The notes under the pieces are model-generated. The model ran no database searches, was not told where the DNA came from, and saw nothing but the letters and a program-made list of their open reading frames with translations. From NCBI RefSeq assembly GCF_024006985.1, contig NZ_JAMXIB010000001.1:496001-560000 (forward strand): 64,000 nt of DNA, written 5' to 3'. This document shows, piece by piece, positions 41,735 to 50,723 of the stretch (its first letter is position 1; every line of letters starts with the position of its first letter). Both the position numbers and the translations under genes were made by a program. Source of the stretch: Robiginitalea marina (GTDB lineage: Bacteria; Bacteroidota; Bacteroidia; Flavobacteriales; Flavobacteriaceae).

Positions 41735-42814
41735 TCAACCGGAATTCTTCAGCATAGATAACATGGTGGTGCTCTTTTGCTGCGTTTCCTCCCATTCCGC
41801 TTCGGGGTCTGAGTCGGGGGTGATGCCACCGCCCACGTAGAGAAAGGCCTTGCCATTGCGGAACTGCAGGCACCTGAGGTTTACAAAGAATTCAAAGGTG
41901 TCTGCCTGCTCCAGGCCCACTTCCCCAAGGAAGCCGCAGTAGTATTCCCTGTTGAAATTTTCGTTCTTGCGGATAAAGTCATAGGCGGCTTCCCTGGGAA
42001 GGCCGCATACCGCCGGGGAAGGGTGGAGGTCAGCCAGTAATCTGAGCGCCCCGGAAAGCCCTGTTCCGGCCCGGATGGAAGTCCCAAGGTGCCACAGGCT
42101 TCCCGCCCGTACATTGCGGACCTGCCCGGTTTGGGGTTGTATCCCGAGGGCCGTCATTTTACTGACGATAAAATCTGTTACCAGCTGCTGCTCGTGGCGT
42201 TCCTTTCCGGTCCATCGGGGCAGGGCTTCATCCGGGTCTGCCGGCCGGGTCCCGGCCAAGGCAATGGTTTCGGCCACTCCGGAATCGTAACGGAGCAGGA
42301 GTTCCGGGCTGGCGCCCATCCAGGTGCCAATTTCCGGGTGGTGCCAGAAGTACCCGAAGGCGTCAGGGTACCAGCGGAGGAGTTCAAAATAAGCCGAGAG
42401 CAGGTCTTCCGGGGCCTCCACCGAAAACCTGCGGGCCACGACCACTTTTTCGAGGCTCCCATTTTTTAAAGCGGTAACGGCCCGGGCAACCAACTCCTGA
42501 TGGATTTCCCGGGCCACGGCGTTCCGGATGGCCCGGGCAGGCACCTTGTGCAGCCTGACACCCTGGAAACTGGTTTGGTATTGCCTGTCGGCCCGAAGCA
42601 TGACAGGCCTGGCCTCCTCGCGGTGGAAAGGTACCATAAGGAATCCCGGGGAATTGTCTTCCAGGGCAGGGATCAATGCCGGATCGTCCTGCAGGACGGC
42701 CATGACTTTTGAGGCCCCGGGTTTTTTGTACAGGACAAAAGGGAGGTCTTCGCTGAGCTGGTCCGCAGCAATCTGGAGGAATTTTCCGGATTTCTTATTT
42801 TTTGGGGAGGGCAA
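41735..42814 (-). CDS. menF: isochorismate synthase
   Basis: Chorismate-binding enzyme turning chorismate into isochorismate for menaquinone. The protein has 359 residues, slightly short for the family. Motifs: KVVVARRFSVEAPED, WHHPEIGTWMGASPELLLR, LAGTRPADPDEALPRWTGKE and HPSPAVCGLPREAAYDFIRK, the last with catalytic-site residues. The start is TTG at 42812-42814, inside the end of the thioesterase gene (20-base overlap); no ATG is near enough. menI, menF and menD form a compact run. Confidence 0.9.
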   Translation of the reverse strand: MPSPKNKKSGKFLQIAADQLSEDLPFVLYKKPGASKVMAVLQDDPALIPALEDNSPGFLMVPFHREEARPVMLRADRQYQTSFQGVRLHKVPARAIRNAVAREIHQELVARAVTALKNGSLEKVVVARRFSVEAPEDLLSAYFELLRWYPDAFGYFWHHPEIGTWMGASPELLLRYDSGVAETIALAGTRPADPDEALPRWTGKERHEQQLVTDFIVSKMTALGIQPQTGQVRNVRAGSLWHLGTSIRAGTGLSGALRLLADLHPSPAVCGLPREAAYDFIRKNENFNREYYCGFLGEVGLEQADTFEFFVNLRCLQFRNGKAFLYVGGGITPDSDPEAEWEETQQKSTTMLSMLKNSG

Positions 42815-43217
42815 TCGTTGTCAGTTTGCACAGGGAAACCAATTCGTCCGCTGTATTGGTTACACGTATTTCCCATAACTGGGTTGTCCGCCCTTTATGG
42901 ACCAGGGAAGCCTTTGCGTACACAAAGCCCTCCCGAACCCCCCTTACATGGTTGGCGGCAATTTCTATCCCGCGAACCATAAAATTTTGGGCATCGATAA
43001 AAATATAAGAGGCTGCGCTGGCCACGCTTTCAGCGAGGGCCACGGTAGCCCCCCCGTGGAGTACCCCGTCGGGCTGGTGTACCCTCGGGGTTACAGGCAT
43101 CCGGGCCACGAGGAAATTCTCCCCCACATCAATGTACTCGATCTGCAGGGTTTCCATTAGGGTATTTTTACTCACCCCGTTGCAGACCCGGAGTATTTTT
43201 TCTTTGTATTCCTCCAT
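42795..43217 (-). CDS. menI: hotdog-fold thioesterase, probable DHNA-CoA hydrolase
   Basis: A 140-residue PaaI/YdiI-type thioesterase. The active-site stretch is HQPDGVLHGGATVALAESVA, with the catalytic glutamate in ALAES, and GIEIAANHVRGVREG is very close to E. coli MenI (YdiI), which frees DHNA from CoA. It directly precedes menF and menD with overlap, which supports that role; a general acyl-CoA thioesterase is the alternative. ATG 43217 is chosen; a TACCTTTA -7 box lies 16 bases upstream at 43234-43241. Confidence 0.82.
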   Translation of the reverse strand: MEEYKEKILRVCNGVSKNTLMETLQIEYIDVGENFLVARMPVTPRVHQPDGVLHGGATVALAESVASAASYIFIDAQNFMVRGIEIAANHVRGVREGFVYAKASLVHKGRTTQLWEIRVTNTADELVSLCKLTTIALPKK

Positions 43218-43233
43218 GCATTGTACATTTTTG

Positions 43234-43241
43234 TAAAGGTA
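43234..43241 (-). promoter_or_regulatory. -7 box of the menI-menF-menD run
   Basis: TACCTTTA on the minus strand, close to TAnnTTTG, 16 bases before the menI ATG, in the 43-base space shared with the divergent esterase gene. Confidence 0.4.
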
Positions 43242-43260
43242 AACATTCCCGCAACATCCC

Positions 43261-43911
43261 ATGAAATCCACTCCGCCCGAAAATACCCGTGAAAAATGGC
43301 TGACCTACCCCGCCACCCATCCGTATGAAACCCTTTTTGCGCGAACCCCGCAAACCCGGAATGTATGGGTGGTTTTTCACGGCATTGGCTTCCTTTCGCG
43401 CTATTTCCTCAGGTACTTCACCCACCTGGACCCGAAGGAAAACTATGTGATTGCCCCCCAGGCGCCGTCTTTGTATTACCTGGATGCAGAGTACAGGAAT
43501 GTCGGGGCCAGCTGGCTCACGCGCGAGCACACCCGCGAGCACATGGCGAACCTTCTGAATTACCTCGATGTCCTTTCCCTGGGCGAATCCCTTGACACCG
43601 CTCCAAACCTGATCCTAATGGGATATTCCCAGGGGGTCTCCGTGCTCTGCCGGTGGGTTGCCCTGAAAAAGGTCCGGTGTTCCCGGCTGGTCCTTTATGC
43701 CGGAAAAGTGCCCCGGGAACTCACCCCGGCTGATTTCAGCCACCTGGGGCGGGAAACCCGGGTGGAGGCCTTTGCGGGCAGGTCAGACCCCTTCCTGGAG
43801 AACAATCGCACCGGCGAATACGACCGCCTGGAAACCCTGTTCCCAGGGAATTTGGTCCTCACGGAATATGAAGGGGGTCACGAACTCCTCAGGGATTACA
43901 TCAGGGCATAG
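43261..43911 (+). CDS. alpha/beta hydrolase (phospholipase/carboxylesterase family)
   Basis: A 216-residue cytoplasmic serine hydrolase. The nucleophile elbow is LMGYSQGVSVL, the acid is likely in AGRSDPFLENN, and the histidine in YEGGHELLRD. It resembles the Abhydrolase_2 group of small esterases; substrate unknown. It runs divergently from menI with 43 bases between starts, and ends before the convergent exported protein at 43975. Confidence 0.85.
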   Translation: MKSTPPENTREKWLTYPATHPYETLFARTPQTRNVWVVFHGIGFLSRYFLRYFTHLDPKENYVIAPQAPSLYYLDAEYRNVGASWLTREHTREHMANLLNYLDVLSLGESLDTAPNLILMGYSQGVSVLCRWVALKKVRCSRLVLYAGKVPRELTPADFSHLGRETRVEAFAGRSDPFLENNRTGEYDRLETLFPGNLVLTEYEGGHELLRDYIRA

Positions 43912-43974
43912 CCCGGCAGGGATGCCTTCCAGGTTGGCCCTCCCCCGATTCAGGCCGGAAGCAGGGCTATCCAA

Positions 43975-44913
43975 TTAGTTTTTCCGGGGGGCTGTTTCTT
44001 CCGGATAATAGGTAAGCTTCCGGGTGATGTAGGTGTTTTCGGGGGTGACGATTTTTTTGATCCAGTTTCCCGGATCGCGGCCATCCATCTGGTAGAGGAA
44101 TGCCTTTTCCTGCACCCTGGGTTTTCCGGTTGGGGTCCAGGAGGTCGTGGATTGCTGTCCGACAAGGCCCTCCGGATTATACGTGTACTCACAGGATTCC
44201 TCCTTTCGGAAGGTTTCTCTGGCCGCATCATAGGTGAACCTGGTCTCGATCAACAGCTTTCCGCTCGCATCGCGGGTCTGTTCCACCGCCCTCTGGGGGG
44301 TCCCCTTAAAATATTCCCTGACCAGGCTTATGGTGCGGGCATCCGCCCCTGACCCCTCGACAGACTTCCTGACGGACTTCTGAAGCTGCCCGTTCAGGTA
44401 GTAACTGGTGGTTTCTTCCTTTCCTCCCTGCGCATATTCCAGCAGGGTTTCATCAATCCCTTCTTCATGGATCCGGATAATCCGGTGCAAGAGGGAATCC
44501 CGGCCGTAGTGATAGGTTACCTGCTCCTGGATCTGCTGGTCGTAAGAGAGTATCTTTTCAATCACCCGGGTCCCCTTGAGGGTATCCCGCTCATAAAACC
44601 GGGCGAAGGAAGTCTGTTTTTCAAAGGTGCTCCCGCGGTAGACCTCATCGCGGCGTTCGCCCAGCTTTCCCCCTTCATAGCGGTAATAGGTGACGTCATA
44701 GTCGGTGTCGCTATACCGGGTCACCGATTTGAGCAGCCGGCCCTTTCGGTCAAATTCAAAAAGTTCTTCCCCGTAGTCCGTTAGAATGGTGCTCGCCTTA
44801 ACCGGGCCCCTGAGTTCGAAATCCCTGCGGGTAAAGACTTCCGGTTGCCCGCTCAAAACCCAGGCGCAGCCGGGTTGCAGGAAGAGGAAAAACGTCAGGG
44901 CAAGGTACTTCAT
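43975..44913 (-). CDS. exported protein with RHS/YD-like repeats
   Basis: A 312-residue protein with a signal peptide (MKYLALTFFLFLQPGCAWVL; a lipobox-like LQPGC is present but is not ideal). The rest is beta-rich, with repeated patterns such as EFDRKGRLLKS, YRYEGGKLGER, YYLNGQLQKS, TRDASGKLLIETR and YTYNPEGLVGQQ that recall YD/RHS and MORN-like repeats. Unassigned function. The frame extends upstream to 45000, but that part crosses the dnaK terminator; the signal peptide sets the start. Confidence 0.75.
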   Translation of the reverse strand: MKYLALTFFLFLQPGCAWVLSGQPEVFTRRDFELRGPVKASTILTDYGEELFEFDRKGRLLKSVTRYSDTDYDVTYYRYEGGKLGERRDEVYRGSTFEKQTSFARFYERDTLKGTRVIEKILSYDQQIQEQVTYHYGRDSLLHRIIRIHEEGIDETLLEYAQGGKEETTSYYLNGQLQKSVRKSVEGSGADARTISLVREYFKGTPQRAVEQTRDASGKLLIETRFTYDAARETFRKEESCEYTYNPEGLVGQQSTTSWTPTGKPRVQEKAFLYQMDGRDPGNWIKKIVTPENTYITRKLTYYPEETAPRKN

Positions 44914-44961
44914 AGGGTAAAGGTAGCCCATTCTGCGAAGAAAAGGAAAGGCCCGCAATAC

Positions 44962-44990
44962 AAAAAAAAGGGCAGATTGCTCTGCCCTTT
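44962..44990 (-). terminator. terminator of dnaK
   Basis: On the minus strand AAAGGGCAGA-GCAA-TCTGCCCTTT, a perfect 10-bp stem followed by further T. It begins 28 bases after the dnaK stop. Confidence 0.85.
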
Positions 44991-45018
44991 TGCCCTTCAT
45001 GGGGGTATCGTTTACGGA

Positions 45019-46923
45019 TTACTTGACTTCCTCGAAGTCAACGTCTTCCACGTTATCACCCTCCCGGGTATCCGCTCCTGAGGCCTCCTGTCCGGCAGTG
45101 GCCCCGGCGTCCCCGCCCTGGGCCTGCGCCTTGTACATCTCTTCGGATGCCGCTTTCCACGCCTCGTTGATTTTGTCAAGCGCGGGTTGGATTACCTCGG
45201 CATCCTTGCTCTCGTAGGCCTTCTTCAGTTCCTCAAGGGCCGTTTCAATCGGCTGTTTTTTATCGGCTGAAAGCTTTTCGCCAAATTCCTTGAGCTGTTT
45301 CTCGGTCTGGAAGATCATGCTGTCGGCTTCGTTGAGCTTTTCAGCTTTCTCCCGGGCCTTCTTGTCAGCCTCGGCGTTGGCTTCCGCTTCGGATTTCATC
45401 CGCTTGATTTCCTCCTCGGTCAACCCCGAAGAAGCTTCGATACGGATATCCTGCGACTTGCCGGTAGCCTTATCTGTGGCCGATACCTTGATGATCCCGT
45501 TGGCATCGATATCAAAGGTAACCTCGATCTGGGGCGTTCCGCGCGGTGCCGGCGGGATTCCGTCGAGGTGGAACCTGCCAATGGTCTTGTTGTCTGCAGC
45601 CATGGGCCGCTCTCCCTGCAATACATGGATTTCCACCGAAGGCTGGTTGTCGGCAGCCGTGGAGAAGATCTGGGACTTCTTCGTGGGGATGGTGGTATTG
45701 GCCTCGATCAGCCTGGTCAGCACCCCGCCCATGGTTTCAATACCCAGGGAAAGTGGGGTTACATCGAGCAGGAGGACATCCTTTACATCCCCGGTGAGCA
45801 CCCCGCCCTGAATGGCAGCGCCAATGGCCACTACCTCATCGGGGTTCACGCCCTTCGATGGTTTTTTGCCAAAGAATTTCTCTACGGCTTCCTGCACTGC
45901 CGGGATCCGCGTAGACCCCCCAACCAGAATGATTTCATCGATGTCGCTTTTGGAAAGCCCGGCCGATTTCAGCGCTGACTCGCAAGGGGCAATGGTCCGC
46001 TTGACCAGGTCCTCGATCAGTTGCTCAAATTTGGAACGGCTGAGGCTCCGCACCAGGTGCTTCGGCCCGCTTGCTGTCGCCGTAATGTACGGCAGGTTGA
46101 TCTCGGTCTGGGAGGTGGAGGAAAGCTCGATCTTCGCCTTTTCGGCAGCTTCCCGAAGGCGCTGCAGGGCCATCGGGTCCTTCCTCAGGTCAATGCCTTC
46201 CTCGCTTTTGAATTCGTCAGAAAGCCAGTCTATAATTTTTTCATCCACATCATCCCCGCCAAGGTGGGTATCCCCGTCGGTGGCCAGTACTTCAAAGACC
46301 CCATCGCCCAGTTCGAGGATGGAAACGTCGTGGGTACCGCCCCCGAAGTCAAAAACCACAATCTTCTGATCCTTGTGCTTTTTATCCAGGCCGTAGGCCA
46401 GGGATGCGGCCGTGGGCTCATTGATGATCCGCTCGACCTTGAGCCCGGCAATCTCGCCGGCTTCCTTGGTCGCCTGGCGCTGGGAGTCGTTAAAATACGC
46501 CGGTACGGTGATCACCGCCCGGGTAACCGACTGCCCCAGGTAGTCCTCGGCCGTCTTCTTCATTTTCTGGAGGATCATGGCCGAAAGTTCCTGGGGGGTG
46601 TACAGGCGGCCATCAATGGACACCCTCGGGGTATCGTTATCGCCCTTTTCTACTTTATAGGATACCCTTTCGGCTTCCTTTTTGGATTCGGAATATTTGT
46701 TCCCCATAAACCGCTTGATGGAATATATGGTTTTTTCGGGGTTGGTTACTGCCTGCCTTTTTGCCGGATCTCCCACTTTGATCTCACCGCCCTCTACAAA
46801 GGCGATAACTGAAGGGGTCGTCCGCTTGCCTTCTGCGTTTGGGATTACCACGGGCTCATTCCCTTCCATCACGGAAACACAGGAGTTGGTGGTACCCAGG
46901 TCTATGCCGATAATTTTGCTCAT
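45019..46923 (-). CDS. dnaK: chaperone Hsp70
   Basis: A 634-residue ATP-driven chaperone. The start [20 protein letters not shown] holds the first phosphate loop; [20 protein letters not shown] and [20 protein letters not shown] are the other signatures; the substrate domain begins [20 protein letters not shown], and the tail ends in an acidic DVDFEEVK. The frame continues upstream to 46989, but the ATG at 46923 matches the family start. No dnaJ or grpE is next to it. Upstream are a sigma-54-like site and a palindrome. Confidence 0.98.
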   Translation of the reverse strand: MSKIIGIDLGTTNSCVSVMEGNEPVVIPNAEGKRTTPSVIAFVEGGEIKVGDPAKRQAVTNPEKTIYSIKRFMGNKYSESKKEAERVSYKVEKGDNDTPRVSIDGRLYTPQELSAMILQKMKKTAEDYLGQSVTRAVITVPAYFNDSQRQATKEAGEIAGLKVERIINEPTAASLAYGLDKKHKDQKIVVFDFGGGTHDVSILELGDGVFEVLATDGDTHLGGDDVDEKIIDWLSDEFKSEEGIDLRKDPMALQRLREAAEKAKIELSSTSQTEINLPYITATASGPKHLVRSLSRSKFEQLIEDLVKRTIAPCESALKSAGLSKSDIDEIILVGGSTRIPAVQEAVEKFFGKKPSKGVNPDEVVAIGAAIQGGVLTGDVKDVLLLDVTPLSLGIETMGGVLTRLIEANTTIPTKKSQIFSTAADNQPSVEIHVLQGERPMAADNKTIGRFHLDGIPPAPRGTPQIEVTFDIDANGIIKVSATDKATGKSQDIRIEASSGLTEEEIKRMKSEAEANAEADKKAREKAEKLNEADSMIFQTEKQLKEFGEKLSADKKQPIETALEELKKAYESKDAEVIQPALDKINEAWKAASEEMYKAQAQGGDAGATAGQEASGADTREGDNVEDVDFEEVK

Positions 46924-46972
46924 CCTATTTACTTTATAATTAGCGTTTCGGTTTTTCAGTCGCCTTTTAAAG

Positions 46973-46989
46973 GACAAACAACATGCCAA
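46973..46989 (-). promoter_or_regulatory. sigma-54-like promoter of dnaK
   Basis: Minus strand TTGGCATGTTGTTTGTC compared with the sigma-54 consensus YTGGCACGrNNNTTGCW: the GG doublet and the TTG are at the right distance (10 bases between GG and the -13 G), but -12 is T instead of C. Predicted start near 46962, about 39 bases before the ATG. Confidence 0.4.
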
Positions 46990-47000
46990 GCAAGCAAAAC

Positions 47001-47013
47001 TGACAGACTGTCA
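47001..47013. promoter_or_regulatory. 13-bp palindrome upstream of dnaK
   Basis: TGACAG-A-CTGTCA, a perfect inverted repeat whose centre lies 20 bases upstream of the GG of the sigma-54-like site. A candidate binding site for a stress regulator. Confidence 0.45.
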
Positions 47014-47036
47014 TTTTGGAGAAACACGGGGGGATG

Positions 47037-47052
47037 GGTTTTCGCGAAAACC
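47037..47052. promoter_or_regulatory. 16-bp perfect palindrome before the serine deaminase gene
   Basis: GGTTTTCGCGAAAACC, exactly self-complementary, about 50 bases upstream of a TATTTTAG -7-like box (47102-47109) and 83 bases before the ATG at 47135. A candidate operator; factor unknown. Confidence 0.4.
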
Positions 47053-47134
47053 GAACGAAAAATATTCCTTCCGCCTGCTGCGGCAATGGGGTTTGGATTT
47101 GTATTTTAGCCGGGATAACACCTGGTGAGAGAAT

Positions 47135-48559
47135 ATGGAATGTATTAGTGTCTTCGACATGCTCAAAATCGGGGTAGGCCCCTCCAGCTCGCATACCCTT
47201 GGGCCCTGGAGGGCGGCCGAACGCTTCCTGCGGGAGCTGTCTTCCTGCGGCCGCCTCGGGCAGGTGACCGGGATCAGGGTACTGGTTTACGGGTCCCTTT
47301 CGCTCACCGGCAAGGGGCATGCCACCGACCTGGCCATCCTGATGGGGTTGTCAGGTGCCGATCCGGAGCGGATCCCGGTGGACGAGATCCCCCGTACCAT
47401 TGCGAGAATCCGCGACCAGGGGACCCTGCTCCTGGGTGGGGAAGTGACCGTCCCCTTTGTGGAATCGGAGCACCTGGTATTCCTGAAGAAATTCCTCCCC
47501 TTCCACGCCAACGCCCTGACCTTTGAAGCCAAATGCGGGGAAGACCGGCTGCTTCGGGAAACCTACTACTCCATTGGAGGGGGGTTTGTAGTCAAAAAGG
47601 AAAGGGTGTCGGCGCGCAAAAAAGCCGCTATCTTCCAAACCTTCCCCTACCCCATCCAAACCGGAAAGGAACTTCTGGCCTATTGCCATGAACTGGGCAA
47701 GCCTGTTTCAGAGGTGGTTTGGGCCAACGAGTGCTCCATCCGCACCCCTGAGGAAATCGATCGCGGCCTGCAACGGATCTGGGACACCATGCTCGCCAGC
47801 ATGTACGACGGCTGCCACACGGGAGGCGAGCTCCCCGGGGGCCTGAAGGTGAGGCGAAGGGCACCGGACATTTACAACAACCTCAGGGGGCCGGTGGCGT
47901 ACGAAACCCCCGGGCAATGGATCGAATCGATCCGGAAAACCGAGGTTAAATTCCGGCAAATCCTCAAATGGGTGAGTTGTTTCGCCATCAGCGTCAATGA
48001 GGTGAATGCCGCCCTCGGGCGCATCGTGACCTCACCCACAAACGGCAGCGCTGGCGTGGTGCCGGCCGTGCTGATGTACTACCTGGTCATCGAAAACCAC
48101 CAGGCAGGGTTTGAACACATCCGGAAGTTCCTGCTGGTGGCCGGGGAAATCGGGAGCCTTTTCAAGAAGGGAGCCACCATTTCAGCGGCCATGGGGGGAT
48201 GCCAGGCCGAAATCGGGGTTTCTTCGGCCATGGCCGCCGGGGCGCTTACGGAACTTATGGGGGGCACCCCCGAACAGGTGCTTTGCGCGGCGGAAATCGC
48301 CATGGAACACCACCTGGGGCTGACCTGCGACCCTATCGGCGGGCTGGTGCAGGTGCCCTGCATCGAGCGGAATTCCATGGGGGCCATCAAGGCCATCAAT
48401 GCCGCGGAACTGGCCCTGGAGTCGGACCCCACCCAGCTGAAAGTCCCCTTTGACAAAGTAGTGCAAACCATGTGGGAAACGGCCAGGGACATGAACTCCA
48501 AATACAAGGAAACTTCCCAGGGCGGGCTGGCCGTCGGGGTGAACCTCAGCGATTGCTAA
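47135..48559 (+). CDS. sdaA: L-serine ammonia-lyase (iron-sulfur type, single chain)
   Basis: A 474-residue enzyme turning L-serine into pyruvate and ammonia through a 4Fe-4S cluster. The beta domain begins [20 protein letters not shown] with the SSSH/TLGPW motif; the alpha domain has [15 protein letters not shown], and the cluster cysteines can be assigned to MGGCQAE, LTCDP and VPCIERN. Single-chain fusion of both domains is the E. coli SdaA arrangement. It is divergent from dnaK, with a palindrome in the shared space. Confidence 0.95.
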   Translation: MECISVFDMLKIGVGPSSSHTLGPWRAAERFLRELSSCGRLGQVTGIRVLVYGSLSLTGKGHATDLAILMGLSGADPERIPVDEIPRTIARIRDQGTLLLGGEVTVPFVESEHLVFLKKFLPFHANALTFEAKCGEDRLLRETYYSIGGGFVVKKERVSARKKAAIFQTFPYPIQTGKELLAYCHELGKPVSEVVWANECSIRTPEEIDRGLQRIWDTMLASMYDGCHTGGELPGGLKVRRRAPDIYNNLRGPVAYETPGQWIESIRKTEVKFRQILKWVSCFAISVNEVNAALGRIVTSPTNGSAGVVPAVLMYYLVIENHQAGFEHIRKFLLVAGEIGSLFKKGATISAAMGGCQAEIGVSSAMAAGALTELMGGTPEQVLCAAEIAMEHHLGLTCDPIGGLVQVPCIERNSMGAIKAINAAELALESDPTQLKVPFDKVVQTMWETARDMNSKYKETSQGGLAVGVNLSDC

Positions 48560-48565
48560 AGCGGG

Positions 48566-49024
48566 TCAGGGCCTGCAGCCTTCCCGGCGCCGGGTGTCGG
48601 CCAGGTAAATGATTTTCCAGGCCGTGCCGTCGTAAAACAGTTGGAAAGAATTCACCCCGCAGTGCCGCAGTTCGCCCTGCACGCGGAATTCATACGGGGT
48701 CCAGGCGTGGGCCATGTCGGCGTCGGTCCGGATATGGTAGGCCAGGAGGCGTTCCTCGATTTTCAGGGTGTCGGGGAGGGATGCCATGGACCGCAAAAAA
48801 TCCTCCATAGATTCATTTCGCAACATCGGGGACCCGGAGGCATCCCGGACAATGGTCTGCAAAAGCACATCCTGGCCCAGGGTGCTTCGCATCATCGCCG
48901 TATCCCGGGCGTGAAACCCTTCAAAAAACCGGTCGATGGTTTGCCGTACCTCCCCTTCTTCAGGGGACTGGGCGTGGGTTGCACCGAGGATAAACAGACT
49001 GAACAGGAGCGATTGTATTTTCAT
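48566..49024 (-). CDS. exported NTF2-like (SnoaL/DUF4440-type) protein
   Basis: A 152-residue protein with signal peptide MKIQSLLFSLFILGATHAQ. Features of the NTF2-like fold are EVRQTIDRFFEGFHARDTA near the N-terminus and VNSFQLFYDGTAWKIIYLAD near the end, with W and Y positions typical of DUF4440-like proteins. An alternative methionine two codons upstream (49030) is possible; the longer frame to 49114 is not supported. Function unknown. Its stop is 6 bases from the serine deaminase stop. Confidence 0.8.
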   Translation of the reverse strand: MKIQSLLFSLFILGATHAQSPEEGEVRQTIDRFFEGFHARDTAMMRSTLGQDVLLQTIVRDASGSPMLRNESMEDFLRSMASLPDTLKIEERLLAYHIRTDADMAHAWTPYEFRVQGELRHCGVNSFQLFYDGTAWKIIYLADTRRREGCRP

Positions 49025-49121
49025 TGGCATACTGCATTTCGACCCGAAAAAGATACGGCAATTCTGCGGACCAGCGACGAAAGTTGCCTCAAAATACGGC
49101 GCGTTCCCCCTCAAAATATGT

Positions 49122-49129
49122 ACCTTTAG
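49122..49129 (+). promoter_or_regulatory. -7 box of panB
   Basis: TACCTTTA, similar to TAnnTTTG, 18 bases before the panB ATG. No good -33 partner at the usual distance. Confidence 0.35.
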
Positions 49130-49147
49130 CCGGCTAATCCGATCCTC

Positions 49148-49966
49148 ATGTCAACCGCCAAAAAAGAATACAAGCGCATCACTGTAAAATCCCTCATTGA
49201 AATGAAACAGCAGGGGGAAAAAATATCCATGCTCACGGCCTACGACTATTCCATGGCAAAAATTGTGGATGCCGCCGGGGTGGATGCCATCCTGGTGGGG
49301 GATTCGGCCAGCAACACCATGGCAGGCCATGAAACCACGCTCCCCATAACCCTAGACCAGATGATCTACCACGCCAGCGGCGTGATCCGGGCCGTAAAAA
49401 GGGCGCTGGTGGTGGTCGACCTGCCTTTCGGGAGTTACCAGAGCGACCCGAAGGAGGCCCTGCGCTCGGCGATCCGGATCATGAAGGAAAGCGGGGCCCA
49501 TGCCGTAAAGCTGGAGGGAGGGGAAGAAATCAGGGAATCCGTCAAGCGTATCCTCAACGCGGGGATCCCGGTGATGGGGCACCTTGGCCTTACCCCCCAG
49601 AGCATATACAAGTTCGGGACCTACACCGTAAGGGCCCGGGAGGAGAAGGAAGCAGAAAAACTGATGCAAGATGCCCGGATGCTCGAAAAACTCGGGTGTT
49701 TTGCCTTGGTGCTGGAAAAAATCCCGGCCAGCCTCACCGAAAAGGTCTCCAAAAACCTGACCATCCCCACCATCGGGATCGGGGCCGGGGTACATGCCGA
49801 CGGGCAGGTGCTGGTAATCCACGACCTGCTGGGGATGACCCATGAATTCAATCCGCGATTCCTAAGGCGGTATATGAACCTGTATGACGACATGAGCCAG
49901 GCCATCGGGCAGTATGTGGACGATGTTAAACGCCGTGACTTCCCCAACGCCCAGGAACAGTATTAA
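49148..49966 (+). CDS. panB: 3-methyl-2-oxobutanoate hydroxymethyltransferase
   Basis: First enzyme of pantothenate synthesis, adding a hydroxymethyl group from 5,10-methylene-THF to 2-oxoisovalerate. At 272 residues it is normal. Motifs: [40 protein letters not shown] (metal-binding DS), AVKLEGGEE (catalytic-site lysine) and [20 protein letters not shown]. No panC or panD is adjacent. The RluA-type gene follows 43 bases later. Confidence 0.96.
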   Translation: MSTAKKEYKRITVKSLIEMKQQGEKISMLTAYDYSMAKIVDAAGVDAILVGDSASNTMAGHETTLPITLDQMIYHASGVIRAVKRALVVVDLPFGSYQSDPKEALRSAIRIMKESGAHAVKLEGGEEIRESVKRILNAGIPVMGHLGLTPQSIYKFGTYTVRAREEKEAEKLMQDARMLEKLGCFALVLEKIPASLTEKVSKNLTIPTIGIGAGVHADGQVLVIHDLLGMTHEFNPRFLRRYMNLYDDMSQAIGQYVDDVKRRDFPNAQEQY

Positions 49967-50009
49967 CCCGTAACCGGGTTTACCCCGCCCCGCCAAGACC
50001 TTTGCTTAC

Positions 50010-50708
50010 GTGAAACCCGACGCGCACAGTACCCCCGAGAACCTGCAGGTGCTCTATGAAGACAACCACCTGATCGCCGTCAACAAAAGGGCCGGGGATA
50101 TCGTACAGGGCGACAGGACCGGCGATATCCCGCTCAGCGGGATCGTGAAGCTATATATCAAAAAGAAGTACGGGAAGCCCGGGGAGGTATTCCTGGGCTT
50201 GGTGCACCGGCTCGACCGGCCCACCACCGGCCTTATTGTCTTCGCGCGCACTTCCAAAGCGCTGGAGCGCATGAATGCCCTCTTTGCCTCACGGGAAACC
50301 CGCAAGACCTACTGGGCCGTGGTAAACGAGCCGCCACCCGAACCTGAAGGCCGGCTGGTCCATTACATGCAGCGCAACCCCAAACAGAACAAATCCTACG
50401 CCCACCCGACCGATGCCCCCGGGCGCAAAAAAGCCTCCCTGCGCTACCGGTTGCTGAAACAGCTGGACCGGTATTCCCTGCTGGAAATCGAACTGGAGAC
50501 CGGGCGCCACCACCAGATCCGCGCCCAGCTGGCCGCGATTGGCTGCAGCATCAAAGGCGACCTGAAATACGGGGCTCCCAGAAGCAACCCCGACGGGGGC
50601 ATCCACCTTCATGCCAGGAGCCTGGAATTCATCCACCCGGTCCGGAAAGAACCGGTGCAGCTCGTGGCAGACCCGCCCGCAGATCCGCTATGGAATGCGT
50701 GCCTGTAA
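50010..50708 (+). CDS. RluA-family 23S rRNA/tRNA pseudouridine synthase
   Basis: A 232-residue pseudouridine synthase without an S4 domain. The catalytic aspartate is in VHRLDRPTTGLIVFART; other marks are LYEDNHLIAVNKRAGDIVQG and LETGRHHQIRAQLAAIGCSI. It starts at GTG (50010-50012): no ATG is in frame near the family start, and the sequence from here aligns well with the usual opening. The target uridine cannot be told from sequence. Confidence 0.92.
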   Translation: MKPDAHSTPENLQVLYEDNHLIAVNKRAGDIVQGDRTGDIPLSGIVKLYIKKKYGKPGEVFLGLVHRLDRPTTGLIVFARTSKALERMNALFASRETRKTYWAVVNEPPPEPEGRLVHYMQRNPKQNKSYAHPTDAPGRKKASLRYRLLKQLDRYSLLEIELETGRHHQIRAQLAAIGCSIKGDLKYGAPRSNPDGGIHLHARSLEFIHPVRKEPVQLVADPPADPLWNACL

Positions 50709-50723
50709 CCAAAGGGGAGGTAT

